A stretch of 64,000 nucleotides of DNA from the NCBI RefSeq assembly GCF_013340935.1, contig NZ_WHOS01000003.1, forward strand, positions 248,001 to 312,000, given 5' to 3'. Of the stretch, positions 15,743-24,415 are shown piece by piece (the stretch's first letter is position 1; every line of letters starts with the position of its first letter). Origin of the DNA: Azospirillum melinis. Lineage in GTDB: Bacteria; Pseudomonadota; Alphaproteobacteria; Azospirillales; Azospirillaceae. The notes under the pieces are model-generated. The model was given only the letters and a program-made list of their open reading frames with translations. It did no database searches and had not been told where the DNA came from. The translations under genes and the position numbers were made by a program.

Positions 15743-16924
15743 ATGGCGCGCTTTATTGCGGGTGGTTCAACCGGGGTTAACACCGACAGTATCTATATCA
15801 CCGATCTTCGGTTTGCGCAGATAACCGGCGCAAACAGCACCTATATTTCGGCAAGTTATGGTGGCGGTGCAGTCACCGAGTTTTATGGTAATTTCGCTTA
15901 CAACTCGACGGGCACCAATGTGGTGGGCGGAACGATCTCCGCCATCCGCTCGCTGTCGAACGGCACGCCGACCTACACCGTCGAAAACCTGTCGGTTCCC
16001 GCAACCACCTTCCTCGCGTGGCTGTCCAGTGGCGATAGCAGCAGCGCACGGTCCTCGATCTTGTCAGGTTCGGACACGATGTTCGGGTCGGATTTCAACG
16101 ATACGATTCGGGGGTATACCGGAAACGATACGATTCTGGGCGGCGGCGGATCCGATCTTCTGGATGGCGGTTACGGAAACAACGTTATCGACGGTGGTGC
16201 TGGCGTCGATACCGTCGAATTCCGCGGAAGCACCGATACCAATACCACCTTCAGCTATGGCGGGTCCGTCTATGTCTACGATTCGAGCGGTTACGACCAG
16301 CTGATTGGGGTCGAATACATTAGATTCAGCAACAGAACGATCGCCACGTCCAGCGTTGCCGCGTTGGATCCGCTGTCTTATCTGGCGGCCAATCCCGATC
16401 TCGCCGCAGCGTTTGGTGGAAGCACTGCGCCAGTGCTGAGCCATTACCTGAGCATCGGCATCCGCGAACATCGGTCGACGACCTTCGATGCCGCGGGCTA
16501 CCTTGCGGCGAACCCAGATTTGGCCGCCGCATTCGGTTCGAATACCGTAGCGGCCACTCAGCACTACATAAATGCCGGCCGTCTGGAACGTCGCAGCACC
16601 AGCTTCAACGCAATGAGCTACCTCGCCGCGAATCCGGATCTTATCCAGGCGTTCGGAACGGACAAGAACGCTGCGGCATTGCACTACGCCACCACTGGGC
16701 GGCTAGAGGGCAGGTCGACGACTTTCAATGCGTCCGCCTATCTTGCGCGCTACCCGGACCTCCGGTGGATGTACGGCACCAGCGAACTGGGCGCCGCGAC
16801 GCATTATGTGACATCCGGATATCGTGAGGGACGGTCTGCCGCCCCGCTGACGACATCCACCAGCCGTTCCGCACAGTTCCTGGCATCCGAACAGGCTTCG
16901 GCTTCACTGGCCGCCGCTCTTTAA
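15743..16924 (+). CDS. RTX-type secreted protein with four exact 40-residue repeats
   Basis: 393 residues, no signal peptide. Residues about 112-159 carry Ca-binding RTX nonapeptide repeats (GSDTMFGSDFNDTI, GGGGSDLLDGG, NNVIDGGAGVDTVEF). Residues 207-366 are four repeats of exactly 40 residues (SYLAANPDLAAAFG ... HY ... G..E.RST). The protein ends in an Ala/Ser/Leu tail typical of type I secretion substrates. The ATG at 15743 follows AGGGGAAGG. The upstream 235 bases are clearly AT-richer than the surroundings. No ABC/HlyD secretion genes are near. Surface or extracellular Ca-binding role is inferred. Confidence 0.82.
   Translation: MARFIAGGSTGVNTDSIYITDLRFAQITGANSTYISASYGGGAVTEFYGNFAYNSTGTNVVGGTISAIRSLSNGTPTYTVENLSVPATTFLAWLSSGDSSSARSSILSGSDTMFGSDFNDTIRGYTGNDTILGGGGSDLLDGGYGNNVIDGGAGVDTVEFRGSTDTNTTFSYGGSVYVYDSSGYDQLIGVEYIRFSNRTIATSSVAALDPLSYLAANPDLAAAFGGSTAPVLSHYLSIGIREHRSTTFDAAGYLAANPDLAAAFGSNTVAATQHYINAGRLERRSTSFNAMSYLAANPDLIQAFGTDKNAAALHYATTGRLEGRSTTFNASAYLARYPDLRWMYGTSELGAATHYVTSGYREGRSAAPLTTSTSRSAQFLASEQASASLAAAL
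16361..16840 (+). repeat. Four tandem 120-base coding repeats
   Basis: The units 16361-16480, 16481-16600, 16601-16720 and 16721-16840 encode 40 residues each, in exact register: YLAxxPDL near residue 7 of each unit and a Gly-x-x-Glu-x-Arg-Ser end. The amino acid motif is conserved while synonymous codons differ, so the array is old rather than a recent duplication. The fourth copy is the most diverged (ARYPDLRWMYG). Confidence 0.85.
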
Positions 16925-17065
16925 GGAAGGAATGGCTTGGGACACCCGAAAGGCAAGTGCTCCCAAGTCATCTGCCTCTGGTCTTGATGCGCTGGTACAG
17001 AACGCATTGTGTTTTGTACCGCGTGACCAAGGGGTCGATACTGTACCGGCCGCCAAAAACGCGAA

Positions 17066-17085
17066 AACCCGCCGAAGGGCGGGTT
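17066..17085 (-). terminator. Intrinsic terminator downstream of tRNA-Gln
   Basis: On the minus strand AACCCGCC pairs with GGCGGGTT across a CTTC loop, followed by TTCGCGTTTTTGG. It lies 32 bases after the tRNA 3' end. Confidence 0.85.
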
Positions 17086-17116
17086 GAAGGTTTGCTGTTT
17101 CAAAGATTGTGAAAGT

Positions 17117-17191
17117 TGGCTGGGGCGCCAGGATTCGAACCTGGGAATGGCGGTACCAAAAACCGCTGCCTTACCGCTTGGCGACGCCCCA
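17117..17191 (-). tRNA. tRNA-Gln (anticodon TTG)
   Basis: On the minus strand TGGGGCG pairs with CGCCCCA (acceptor stem). The anticodon arm is GCGGT-TTTTGGT-ACCGC with TTG at positions 34-36. The T arm reads CCAGGTTCGAATCCTGG. Discriminator G and an encoded CCA end at 17117. All arms are intact. A consensus promoter lies 40 bases upstream and a terminator follows, so it is a single-gene transcription unit. Confidence 0.97.
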
Positions 17192-17230
17192 ACCGGCGCG
17201 GCGATCTCTCGTATCGCCGGAAGGAGCGGC

Positions 17231-17259
17231 ACCATAATCGGAAGCCCGGCCGAACGCAA
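17231..17259 (-). promoter_or_regulatory. Sigma-70-type promoter of tRNA-Gln
   Basis: Minus-strand TTGCGT (17254-17259) and TATGGT (17231-17236) are spaced by exactly 17 bases. The predicted start near 17224 leaves a leader of about 33 bases, containing a GGCGAT/ATCGCC stem, before the tRNA. Confidence 0.7.
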
Positions 17260-17309
17260 CAGGCTGTTTTCAGAAAATTTTCGCGGCAATCGGCCCTCCG
17301 CGAGGTTGC

Positions 17310-19415
17310 TCAGCGGCCCTCCCGGCGCCATGCCATCAGCAACCCACCCAGCACCAGGGCCAGCACTGCACCCACCGGCAGCAGCGGCACATCTGTCACG
17401 CCGGTCACCGTATAGTCGCCGTTTGCGCGCAGCCCGATCCAGCCGGATCCGGTCTGGCTACGGTCGGGCTGGGTGCGGCGCACATCGATGCCGGGGTTGG
17501 ATCCGGTGTCGGTGTCGATCAGCCAATGGATGCCGCCGCCGGTCGCCTCCGCCACCGGCTGCATGCGGTCGCCGGTGGACCGCACATCGGCCAATTCCGG
17601 CGTGTTCACGGCACCCACCACTGCCAGCGTCGTCCGCTCCCCATCGGAAATGCGGTAGATGCCGGGGGCTGCGGCGGTCACGGTGGCGATGGCCCGGCCG
17701 GTGCGGTCGTCGGCCAGCTGGAGCGTGCTGGTCTGGTCGGACGGATCGGTGATGGTGACGGAGCGCGGGTCGGGCGTCAGGGACCGGCGTTCGACCGTGA
17801 TGCGGTTGCCGTCCACATGGGCGCGCAGGTCGTTCTCCTCCAGCTCCGGCTCCTTCATCAGCCAGTGGGCGAGGCGGCGCAGAAGCTCGGCCTGCGGACC
17901 GCCGCCTTCGAAGCCGCGGCTCCACAGCCAGATCTGGTCGGAGGCGAGCTGCGCCACCCGGCCCTTGCCGACGCGGTCCAGCACCAGAAGCGGGCGGTTG
18001 CCGGCACCCTGCATCACCACGGTGCCGCTGTTGGGCGTCACATCCACCTGATGGAACCAGCGGCCCCAGCTCGGTGCTGCGTCCAGCCGGTCGCCTGGCA
18101 GTCCGGCGGTCACCGGATGGCGGCGGCCGACATTGGTCACGGTCGGCAGGAACGGGCTGTCCACCGTCTGGCCACTGGGAGCCGCCGGCAGGATCGACCC
18201 CAGGGGGGTGCGGTAGAGAGACAGCGGCCCGGCATAGCCCTGTCCGGAAGTTTCCAGCAGGGCACCGCCCTTGCGGACATAATCGGCGATATTCTCCAGA
18301 TACATCTGCGGCAGCACGCCACGGCGGCGGTAGCGGTCGAAGATGATCAGGTCGAACTCGTCCAGCTTCACCTCGAACAGCTCGCGGATCGGGAAGGCGA
18401 TCAGCGACAGCTCACGGATAGGCGTGCCGTCCTGCTTCTCCGGCGGGCGCAGGATGGTGAAATGGACCAGATCCACCGCCGGATCGGCCTTCAGCAGGTT
18501 GCGCCATGTGCGCTCACCGGCGTGAGGCTCGCCGGAAACCAGCAGCACGCGCAGCCGGTCGCGCACGCCGTTCACCACCACCGCCGCGCGGTTGTTGGCT
18601 AGGGTCAGCTCCTGCTTCGCCGGCTCGACCTCCAGTTCCAGGACATTCTGGCCGCCATGGGTGATCGGCAAATCGACGCGGACGTCGCGGCCAACCGGCA
18701 CCCGGATGGTGCTGGGGGCGCCGCCGTCCTGGCGCAGGGTCACCGCGGCGTCGACCGACTGGCGGCCGGGCATGTCGTCGACGCGGATGGTCAACTCGAC
18801 CGGCTTGCCGACAAGGCCGTAGTTGGGCGCCTGCACGATGGCGATGCGTCGGTCGCCCTCGTCGCGGTCGCCGGTCAGCAGCGTGTGGATCGGGCCGATG
18901 TCGGCCAGCTTGCCCGGCACCTGCGGAACGTCATGCACCTGACCGTCGGTGATGAAGACGGCGCCGGCCATGCGGCGGCGCGGCACATCGGCCATCGCAC
19001 GGTTCAGCGCATCGAACAGATGGGTCTCGTTGATGGTGCCGCCGGTCTCGCCGCCCTCGGCGCTGCGGACGACGCGCACCTCCAGGTCGTTGAAGCGCTT
19101 CAGCCGCTCGGTCAGCTGCTCCGCCGCCCGTTCGGTGCGGGCACGGCGGTCGCCGATCGCCTGGCTCGGCGAATCGTCGATCACCACGACGGCGACATCC
19201 TTGATCGGGTCGCGCTTCTCCTGGACCAGCGAGGGGTTGATCAGCGCCAAGGCCAGCACCGCCACCGCCAGCAGGCGCAGCCAGGTGCCGCGCGCCCGGC
19301 GTGCTGCCGCGATCAGCACCACCAGCAAGGCGAAGCCGAAAAGTGCGCCCAGCACCGGCCAGGGCAGCAGGGGCGCCAGCGCCACCGAAAGTCCGGAGAG
19401 CAGATCGACGGGCAT
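17310..19415 (-). CDS. Large membrane protein with vWA-like/glutamine-amidotransferase-like region (Bat-type operon)
   Basis: About 701 residues. Two N-terminal membrane helices (residues about 10-60, VLGALFGFALLVVLIAAARR and LRLLAVAVLALALINPSL) and one at the C-terminus (LLPVGAVLALVLGGLLMAWRR). Between them lies a periplasmic part beginning VAVVVIDDSPSQ, where a degenerate vWA/MIDAS-like core is possible (DDSPS), and a class-I amidotransferase-like segment (FDLIIFDRY...). It is last in the MoxR-DUF58-DUF4159 operon; its ATG overlaps the previous stop (TGATG; a GTG three bases earlier also works). Function unproven; a role in envelope integrity is suggested for such operons. Confidence 0.75.
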   Translation of the reverse strand: MPVDLLSGLSVALAPLLPWPVLGALFGFALLVVLIAAARRARGTWLRLLAVAVLALALINPSLVQEKRDPIKDVAVVVIDDSPSQAIGDRRARTERAAEQLTERLKRFNDLEVRVVRSAEGGETGGTINETHLFDALNRAMADVPRRRMAGAVFITDGQVHDVPQVPGKLADIGPIHTLLTGDRDEGDRRIAIVQAPNYGLVGKPVELTIRVDDMPGRQSVDAAVTLRQDGGAPSTIRVPVGRDVRVDLPITHGGQNVLELEVEPAKQELTLANNRAAVVVNGVRDRLRVLLVSGEPHAGERTWRNLLKADPAVDLVHFTILRPPEKQDGTPIRELSLIAFPIRELFEVKLDEFDLIIFDRYRRRGVLPQMYLENIADYVRKGGALLETSGQGYAGPLSLYRTPLGSILPAAPSGQTVDSPFLPTVTNVGRRHPVTAGLPGDRLDAAPSWGRWFHQVDVTPNSGTVVMQGAGNRPLLVLDRVGKGRVAQLASDQIWLWSRGFEGGGPQAELLRRLAHWLMKEPELEENDLRAHVDGNRITVERRSLTPDPRSVTITDPSDQTSTLQLADDRTGRAIATVTAAAPGIYRISDGERTTLAVVGAVNTPELADVRSTGDRMQPVAEATGGGIHWLIDTDTGSNPGIDVRRTQPDRSQTGSGWIGLRANGDYTVTGVTDVPLLPVGAVLALVLGGLLMAWRREGR

Positions 19416-22138
19416 CACTGGCCGAGCCTTTCCAGGATGGCGGGCACATGGACCTGATCGGCCTTGTAGTTGCCGGTCAGCGCATACATCACGAGGTTGA
19501 CGCCGAAGCGATAGGCGATCTCGCGCTGACGTTCGCCGCCGGGGATGACCGCGAACATCGGCTGGCCGTTGCGGCCGACCGCCCAGGCCGACGCCCAGTC
19601 GTTGCCGCCAATGACGACGGAGGACACGCCGTCATTCGCCGGCCCTTCGCGCGCTTCGATCCACAACTGCCCGCCGGCATAGCGTCCGGGGAAGTCGGTG
19701 AGCAGGTAGAAGGACTTGCGCAGCACATGGTCCTGCGGCACCGGGGCCAGCGGCGGGATGTCCAAGCCCTGTACCAGCCGTTGCAGAACGGCCGGGCCGC
19801 CACCAGGGGCCTGATCGCGTGTGTCGAACAGGATGGTGCCGCCGCTGCGCATATACTCGTTCACCCGCTGGCGCGCCTGATCGGACAGCGTCTTCTGCCG
19901 ATCCGACACCGGCCAGTAGAGCAGGGGATAGAAAGCCAGCTCGTCCTGTTCGGGATCGACGCCGACCGCTCCGGCCGCTTCGACGGCGGTGCGCAGACCG
20001 AGCACGCTGACCAGCCCCTCAAGCCCGGCGCGGGCGGTATCGTCGACGCTGCTGTCGCCGGTCTGGACATAGGCCAGGTAAGTCTCCGCCGTCACCTTGA
20101 CCGCCTTGTCCTGATCGAGCGCGCGGGCAGGCTGCGGTGCCGAAGACAGGGCGAGCGCCAGCAGCAGGCCGGCCGCCGCCCCGCCGGTTCCGCGCCGCAG
20201 GCTGGGCGGGCGTAGCAGGCCACGCAGGGCCAGCGCGATCAGCAGGTCGATGGACAGCAGGGCCAGGGCCGCCGCCAGCAGCGACGGCTTCAGCGGAACC
20301 TCGCCGCGGCCGCCATAGCCGTCGCGGCCGATACCGGCCGGCATCGGCGGCAAGGGGTCGATGGCGGTGACGGCGGCGGAGAGGTTCAGAGCGCGCCGGG
20401 CATCGTCGGTGCCGTAGAATCCCGGCGGATGGCGCGGTCCGATGACATCGGCGGCAGCATTGCCGGGGATCGGGAAGGCGGTGGGCGGCGGAGGAACCAG
20501 CCGGCCGGTGCCGTCCAGCACCTCGACCGGATCGAGCGAGGCAGTGGCCGCCGTTCCCGTCACGCCGCCGCTGAGCGCGACCAGCCGGCGCAGCATGTCG
20601 ACGAACAGGCCGGACAGCGGCAGGTTCGACCAGTCCGGGCTGGCGGTGGTGTGGACCAGCACGATCCAGCCGTCGCCGCGCTTCTGCGAGGTGACCAGCG
20701 GCGTGCCGTCGGCCAGCCTTGCCCAGGTGCGGTCCGCCAGATCCAGGGCTGGCTCGGCGAGCACCTGCCGGTTCACCTGGACATCGGGCGGGATGGCCAG
20801 CCCCTCGAAGGGGGATTTCGGCGGGAAGGGCTGGAGCTTTGCCGGTTCCGACCAAGACAATGCGCCGCCAAGCGCGCGGTCACCGATGCGCAGCCGCTCC
20901 GGCACCAGCGTGTCGGCATGTTGGGCCAGACGCGGGCCGGCGAAGCGGACCAGCACGCCGCCCTTCCTCACCCAATCCTCGATGTCCTGAACCTCGGTCC
21001 CAGTCAAGGCGCCGATGTCGGACAGGATCAGCACGGCCAGATCGCGCTTCAGCAGATCCAGCGTCTCGCCGCGCCGCACCTCGTTGTAGGGCGACAGCGC
21101 GCGTTCAAGATAATAGAGATCGGAGAGCAGCGGCTGGCTTTCCCCCTCCGCCCGGCCAGACGCGAGACCGACGGGGCGGCGGCGCCAGCGCTCGTCCAGC
21201 AGGACGGTGGCACCGGCGGTGGTATCGCCTTCGACCCGCAGACTGGCGGCGTCGTTGCGCAGCTCGGTCGGCACGTCCAGCCGCACCTCCCGCACCTTCT
21301 GGCCCGGCTCGAAGGTCACGGTCTGGCGGGTCAACAGCCGGCCGTCGGCGGCGGCGAGGCGGACGGTCACCGGCTCCGGCTTCGACGGATCGGCGCGGAC
21401 GACGCGGGCGGTCAGCGCCGTGCCCTCGCTGGAGGGCGGCAGCAGCAGGTGGGGGGGATGCTCGGCGGAATCGTCGAGAACATCGGCGGAGCCCAGCCGC
21501 TGCAATCCGGCGGCGAGAGCGGCGGCTTGGCGGTCGCCAACGCCGTCGCTGAGCCACACCGCATGGATCGAGCCGCGCCCGTTGGCCTGCGTCGCCACCG
21601 CCTTCAGGGCCTCCAGCGCTGCGGCACGGTCGGTCGGCCAGGGCAGGGGAACCATCGCCTGGGCCAGACGGCGGGCTTCGGGTGCCGGCAGGACGGCGCT
21701 TGCATGGATCGGTTGCCCGTCGGCGGCCGGGGCGGTGGGCAGCAGGATCACCGGCCGCTGCTGGCGGTCGGCCTGGGCGATCAGTTCGTCCATCGTGCGC
21801 TTGCGGGTCGGCCAGTCGCGCCCGGCCGCCCAGCCATTGTCGACCACCAGCAGCAACGGCCCGCCGCCGGGCAGCGCCGCCCGCGGGTTCAGCAATGGAC
21901 CGGCCAGGGCCAGGATGATCAGCGCCGCCACGATCAGCCGCAGGAGCAGCAGCCACCACGGCGTCCGGGCCGGCGTCTCCTCCCGCGCGATCAGGTCGCG
22001 CAGCAGGCGGATGGCAGGAAACTGGATCGCACGCGGGGCCGGCGGCGTGACGCGCAGCAGCCACCAGAGGACCGGCAGGGCAGCCAGTGCGGTCAAGACC
22101 CAGGGGGCGGCGAAGGCGATCGGTCCGAGACCCAGCAT
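19415..22138 (-). CDS. BatA-N and DUF4159 domain membrane protein
   Basis: 907 residues. The N-terminus is the double-transmembrane aerotolerance-regulator (BatA-like) module: AAPWVLTALAALPVLWWLLR, then PWWLLLLRLIVAALIILALAGP. A large periplasmic region follows, with a further membrane stretch near 640 (LLAAALALLSIDLLIALALRG). The C-terminal 200 residues are DUF4159 (LAFYPLLYWPVSDRQ, GGTILFDTRDQ). It is third in a four-gene operon. Known relatives are linked to MoxR chaperone ATPases; molecular role is not established. Confidence 0.82.
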   Translation of the reverse strand: MLGLGPIAFAAPWVLTALAALPVLWWLLRVTPPAPRAIQFPAIRLLRDLIAREETPARTPWWLLLLRLIVAALIILALAGPLLNPRAALPGGGPLLLVVDNGWAAGRDWPTRKRTMDELIAQADRQQRPVILLPTAPAADGQPIHASAVLPAPEARRLAQAMVPLPWPTDRAAALEALKAVATQANGRGSIHAVWLSDGVGDRQAAALAAGLQRLGSADVLDDSAEHPPHLLLPPSSEGTALTARVVRADPSKPEPVTVRLAAADGRLLTRQTVTFEPGQKVREVRLDVPTELRNDAASLRVEGDTTAGATVLLDERWRRRPVGLASGRAEGESQPLLSDLYYLERALSPYNEVRRGETLDLLKRDLAVLILSDIGALTGTEVQDIEDWVRKGGVLVRFAGPRLAQHADTLVPERLRIGDRALGGALSWSEPAKLQPFPPKSPFEGLAIPPDVQVNRQVLAEPALDLADRTWARLADGTPLVTSQKRGDGWIVLVHTTASPDWSNLPLSGLFVDMLRRLVALSGGVTGTAATASLDPVEVLDGTGRLVPPPPTAFPIPGNAAADVIGPRHPPGFYGTDDARRALNLSAAVTAIDPLPPMPAGIGRDGYGGRGEVPLKPSLLAAALALLSIDLLIALALRGLLRPPSLRRGTGGAAAGLLLALALSSAPQPARALDQDKAVKVTAETYLAYVQTGDSSVDDTARAGLEGLVSVLGLRTAVEAAGAVGVDPEQDELAFYPLLYWPVSDRQKTLSDQARQRVNEYMRSGGTILFDTRDQAPGGGPAVLQRLVQGLDIPPLAPVPQDHVLRKSFYLLTDFPGRYAGGQLWIEAREGPANDGVSSVVIGGNDWASAWAVGRNGQPMFAVIPGGERQREIAYRFGVNLVMYALTGNYKADQVHVPAILERLGQ

Positions 22139-22186
22139 TGGCGCGTCTTCACGAGGGGGAGGGGCGAGAAGGGGTAGGCCGGCGCG

Positions 22187-23116
22187 TCACACCGCCTCCA
22201 TCGCCATCGCACCCCAGAGGGTGAGCAGCGCGGATTGCGGCGAACGGTCGGTGCGATGAACGGCGAAACTCCAGCCGGCGGTGCGGGCAAGCGCCGCCAG
22301 CCCGTCCTGCTGCGCCTTCAGGCGCTCGCGGTAGGCGTCGCGGACGGCCTCGACACGGGGGACCAGCAGATTTTGTTCGCCCTCCAGGCCGTGGAAATCG
22401 ACACGGCCGTCATAGGGCAGCGTTTCTTCGGCCGGATCGAGGATCTGGACCAGATGGCCGCGCAGGCCCCGCCCGGTGAGGCCGGCAACAATGGCGTGGA
22501 TTTCCGGCAGGGGGGACAGCAGGTCGCCGAACAGGACCGTCTGCGCATGGCGGGGCAGCGGCTCCACCCGCGGCAGCGGATCGGGTGCGGCAGCGGTGCG
22601 CGGGTCGGTCATCAGCCGGGCGATGCGGTCGATGGCGGTCTTGCCGTGGTCGGGCCGCACGCCGCTGTTCAGCAGGGCGACCCGCTCGCCGCCTCGGGCC
22701 AGCAGCACGGCGGTGGCGAGCGTCAGCAGATCCGCCCGCTCCCGCTTGGTCGGCAGCCCGTTAACAGAGCGGAAATCCATGGAGGCGGAGCGGTCGCGCC
22801 ACAGCCAGACGCTCTGCGCCGCCTCCCATTCATTCTCGCGGACATAGACCGGCTGGGTCTTGGCCGACTGGCGCCAGTCGATCATCGACGGCGCATCGCC
22901 CGGCTGGTAGCGACGGAACTGCCAGAAGGTCTCGCCCAGCCCGACGCGCCGCCGGCCATGCACCCCCTGGGCGACGGTCGCCGCCACCCGCTCTGCCGCG
23001 ACCAGAAGCGGGGGCAGGGCGGATGCCAGTTCCTCCGCGCGATGCCGCGCCAGCAGGGTGTTCGACAGCTGACCCGGCGGCTGGCCATTTTGCGGGGAGT
23101 TTGAGCTTCGCGGCAT
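22187..23116 (-). CDS. DUF58 domain protein (vWA-like, MoxR partner)
   Basis: 309 residues. The DUF58 hallmark is GLGETFWQFRRYQPGDAPS followed by IDWRQSAKT, and the vWA-like start is VWLWRDRSASMDF, where DRSAS is a MIDAS-like DxSxS. Such proteins are usual clients or partners of MoxR AAA+ ATPases. ATG 23116 was chosen from the family start; upstream open sequence overlaps moxR in another frame. It lies 20 bases after the MoxR gene and 48 bases before the DUF4159 gene. Confidence 0.88.
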   Translation of the reverse strand: MPRSSNSPQNGQPPGQLSNTLLARHRAEELASALPPLLVAAERVAATVAQGVHGRRRVGLGETFWQFRRYQPGDAPSMIDWRQSAKTQPVYVRENEWEAAQSVWLWRDRSASMDFRSVNGLPTKRERADLLTLATAVLLARGGERVALLNSGVRPDHGKTAIDRIARLMTDPRTAAAPDPLPRVEPLPRHAQTVLFGDLLSPLPEIHAIVAGLTGRGLRGHLVQILDPAEETLPYDGRVDFHGLEGEQNLLVPRVEAVRDAYRERLKAQQDGLAALARTAGWSFAVHRTDRSPQSALLTLWGAMAMEAV

Positions 23117-23136
23117 TGCGGCTCCGCTTCGAGGGG

Positions 23137-24162
23137 TCAGGCCAGTGGCGCGCAGAGGCGGTCGATGACGTCGTCCAGCGTCACCCCATCGGCCCGCGCG
23201 GCGAAGTTCAGCGCCATGCGGTGCTTCAGGATCGGCTTGGCCAGCGCGACGACATCGTCCAATGACGGCGACAGGCGGCCGTCCAGCACTGCACGGGCGC
23301 GGGCGGCGAGCATCAGCGACTGGCTGGCGCGCGGACCGGGGCCCCAGGCGACATGCTGGCGCACCTCCATCAGCTCCGACGTTTCCGGGCGGCCGCGGCG
23401 GACGAGGTCGAGGATGCCGTCCACCACCCCTTCGCCGACCGGCACGCGGCGGACAAGTCGTTGTGCCGCCTGCAGATCGGCAGCGGACAGCACCGTCACC
23501 GCCCGTTCGTCGGTGGCCCCGGTGGTGGCGATCATCATCCGCCGTTCCGCCTCGCGGTCCGGATAATCGACGTCGATCTGCATCAGGAAGCGGTCGAGCT
23601 GGGCTTCCGGCAGCGGATAGGTGCCTTCCTGCTCCAGCGGATTCTGGGTCGCCAGCACGTGGAAGGGCTGGGGCAAGGGGTGGTACTGGCCGGCGACCGA
23701 CACCCGGTGCTCCTGCATCGCCTGGAGCAGGGCCGATTGGGTGCGCGGGCTGGCACGGTTGATCTCGTCGGCCATCAGCAACTGGCTGAACACCGGACCG
23801 GGCAGGAAGCGGAAGGACCGGCGTCCGTTGTCGCCCTCCTCCAGCACTTCGGAGCCCAGGATGTCGGCAGGCATCAGGTCGGGCGTGCACTGGATTCGCT
23901 TTTCGGCGAGGCCCAGCACGGTGCCCAGCGTTTCCACCAGCCGCGTCTTGGCAAGGCCGGGAACGCCGATCAGCAGGACGTGGCCGCCGGCCAGCAGCGT
24001 GACCAGCGTGCGGTCGATCACCTCCTGCTGGCCGAAGATCACGCGGCCGATGCGGTCGCGGACGGAGGCAAGGCGGTCACCCAGCGCCTCGATCTCTTCC
24101 ATCAGCCGTTGCGGGTCGTCCGGCACGGGAGGCTGCCCCCTCAGGATGTCCTGTGCGCTCAA
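23137..24162 (-). CDS. MoxR-family AAA+ ATPase
   Basis: About 341 residues. Walker A is GVPGLAKT and Walker B with following residues is LLMADEINRASPRTQSALLQAMQE; a C-terminal lid domain follows. MoxR ATPases act as chaperones for vWA-domain proteins and metallocofactor insertion. The start is uncertain: a TTG at 24162 has GGGGAG 9 bases upstream, a GTG at 24270 and an ATG at 24102 are also in frame. First gene of the Bat-like operon, divergent from the DUF1285 gene. Confidence 0.88.
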   Translation of the reverse strand: MSAQDILRGQPPVPDDPQRLMEEIEALGDRLASVRDRIGRVIFGQQEVIDRTLVTLLAGGHVLLIGVPGLAKTRLVETLGTVLGLAEKRIQCTPDLMPADILGSEVLEEGDNGRRSFRFLPGPVFSQLLMADEINRASPRTQSALLQAMQEHRVSVAGQYHPLPQPFHVLATQNPLEQEGTYPLPEAQLDRFLMQIDVDYPDREAERRMMIATTGATDERAVTVLSAADLQAAQRLVRRVPVGEGVVDGILDLVRRGRPETSELMEVRQHVAWGPGPRASQSLMLAARARAVLDGRLSPSLDDVVALAKPILKHRMALNFAARADGVTLDDVIDRLCAPLA

Positions 24163-24415
24163 GGTCTGCTGCTCCCCGATGGTGGGCCGATCGGTGTCAT
24201 GGTCGCAGGATTCCGCGACGCGAAACACGGGATCCGCATGGTTGGCCCTGTTCCGGCACCTTGTCGACACCCATTTTCCGAATCCCGCCGCCGGATGTGC
24301 CGCCGGACGGGTGGTGGCGCCAGGACCATTGGAGTGGACCTAGCGGCCGAGTGTGGCGAAAATGCGCATGTCCGGGGACAAAACGGCTCCCAATCCTATG
24401 AAGGTCGGTAACGCG

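Noticed and set aside
16361-16840. The 120-base periodic array as a CRISPR-like or recombination hotspot
   Set aside because: The period is maintained at protein level with synonymous divergence, and the units are coding throughout without spacers.
17526-22259. Long plus-strand open frames opposite the DUF4159 operon
   Set aside because: Composition is that of antisense shadows of GC-rich genes (Gln/His/Arg/Gly-rich), without domains, while the minus strand has clear membrane-protein features.
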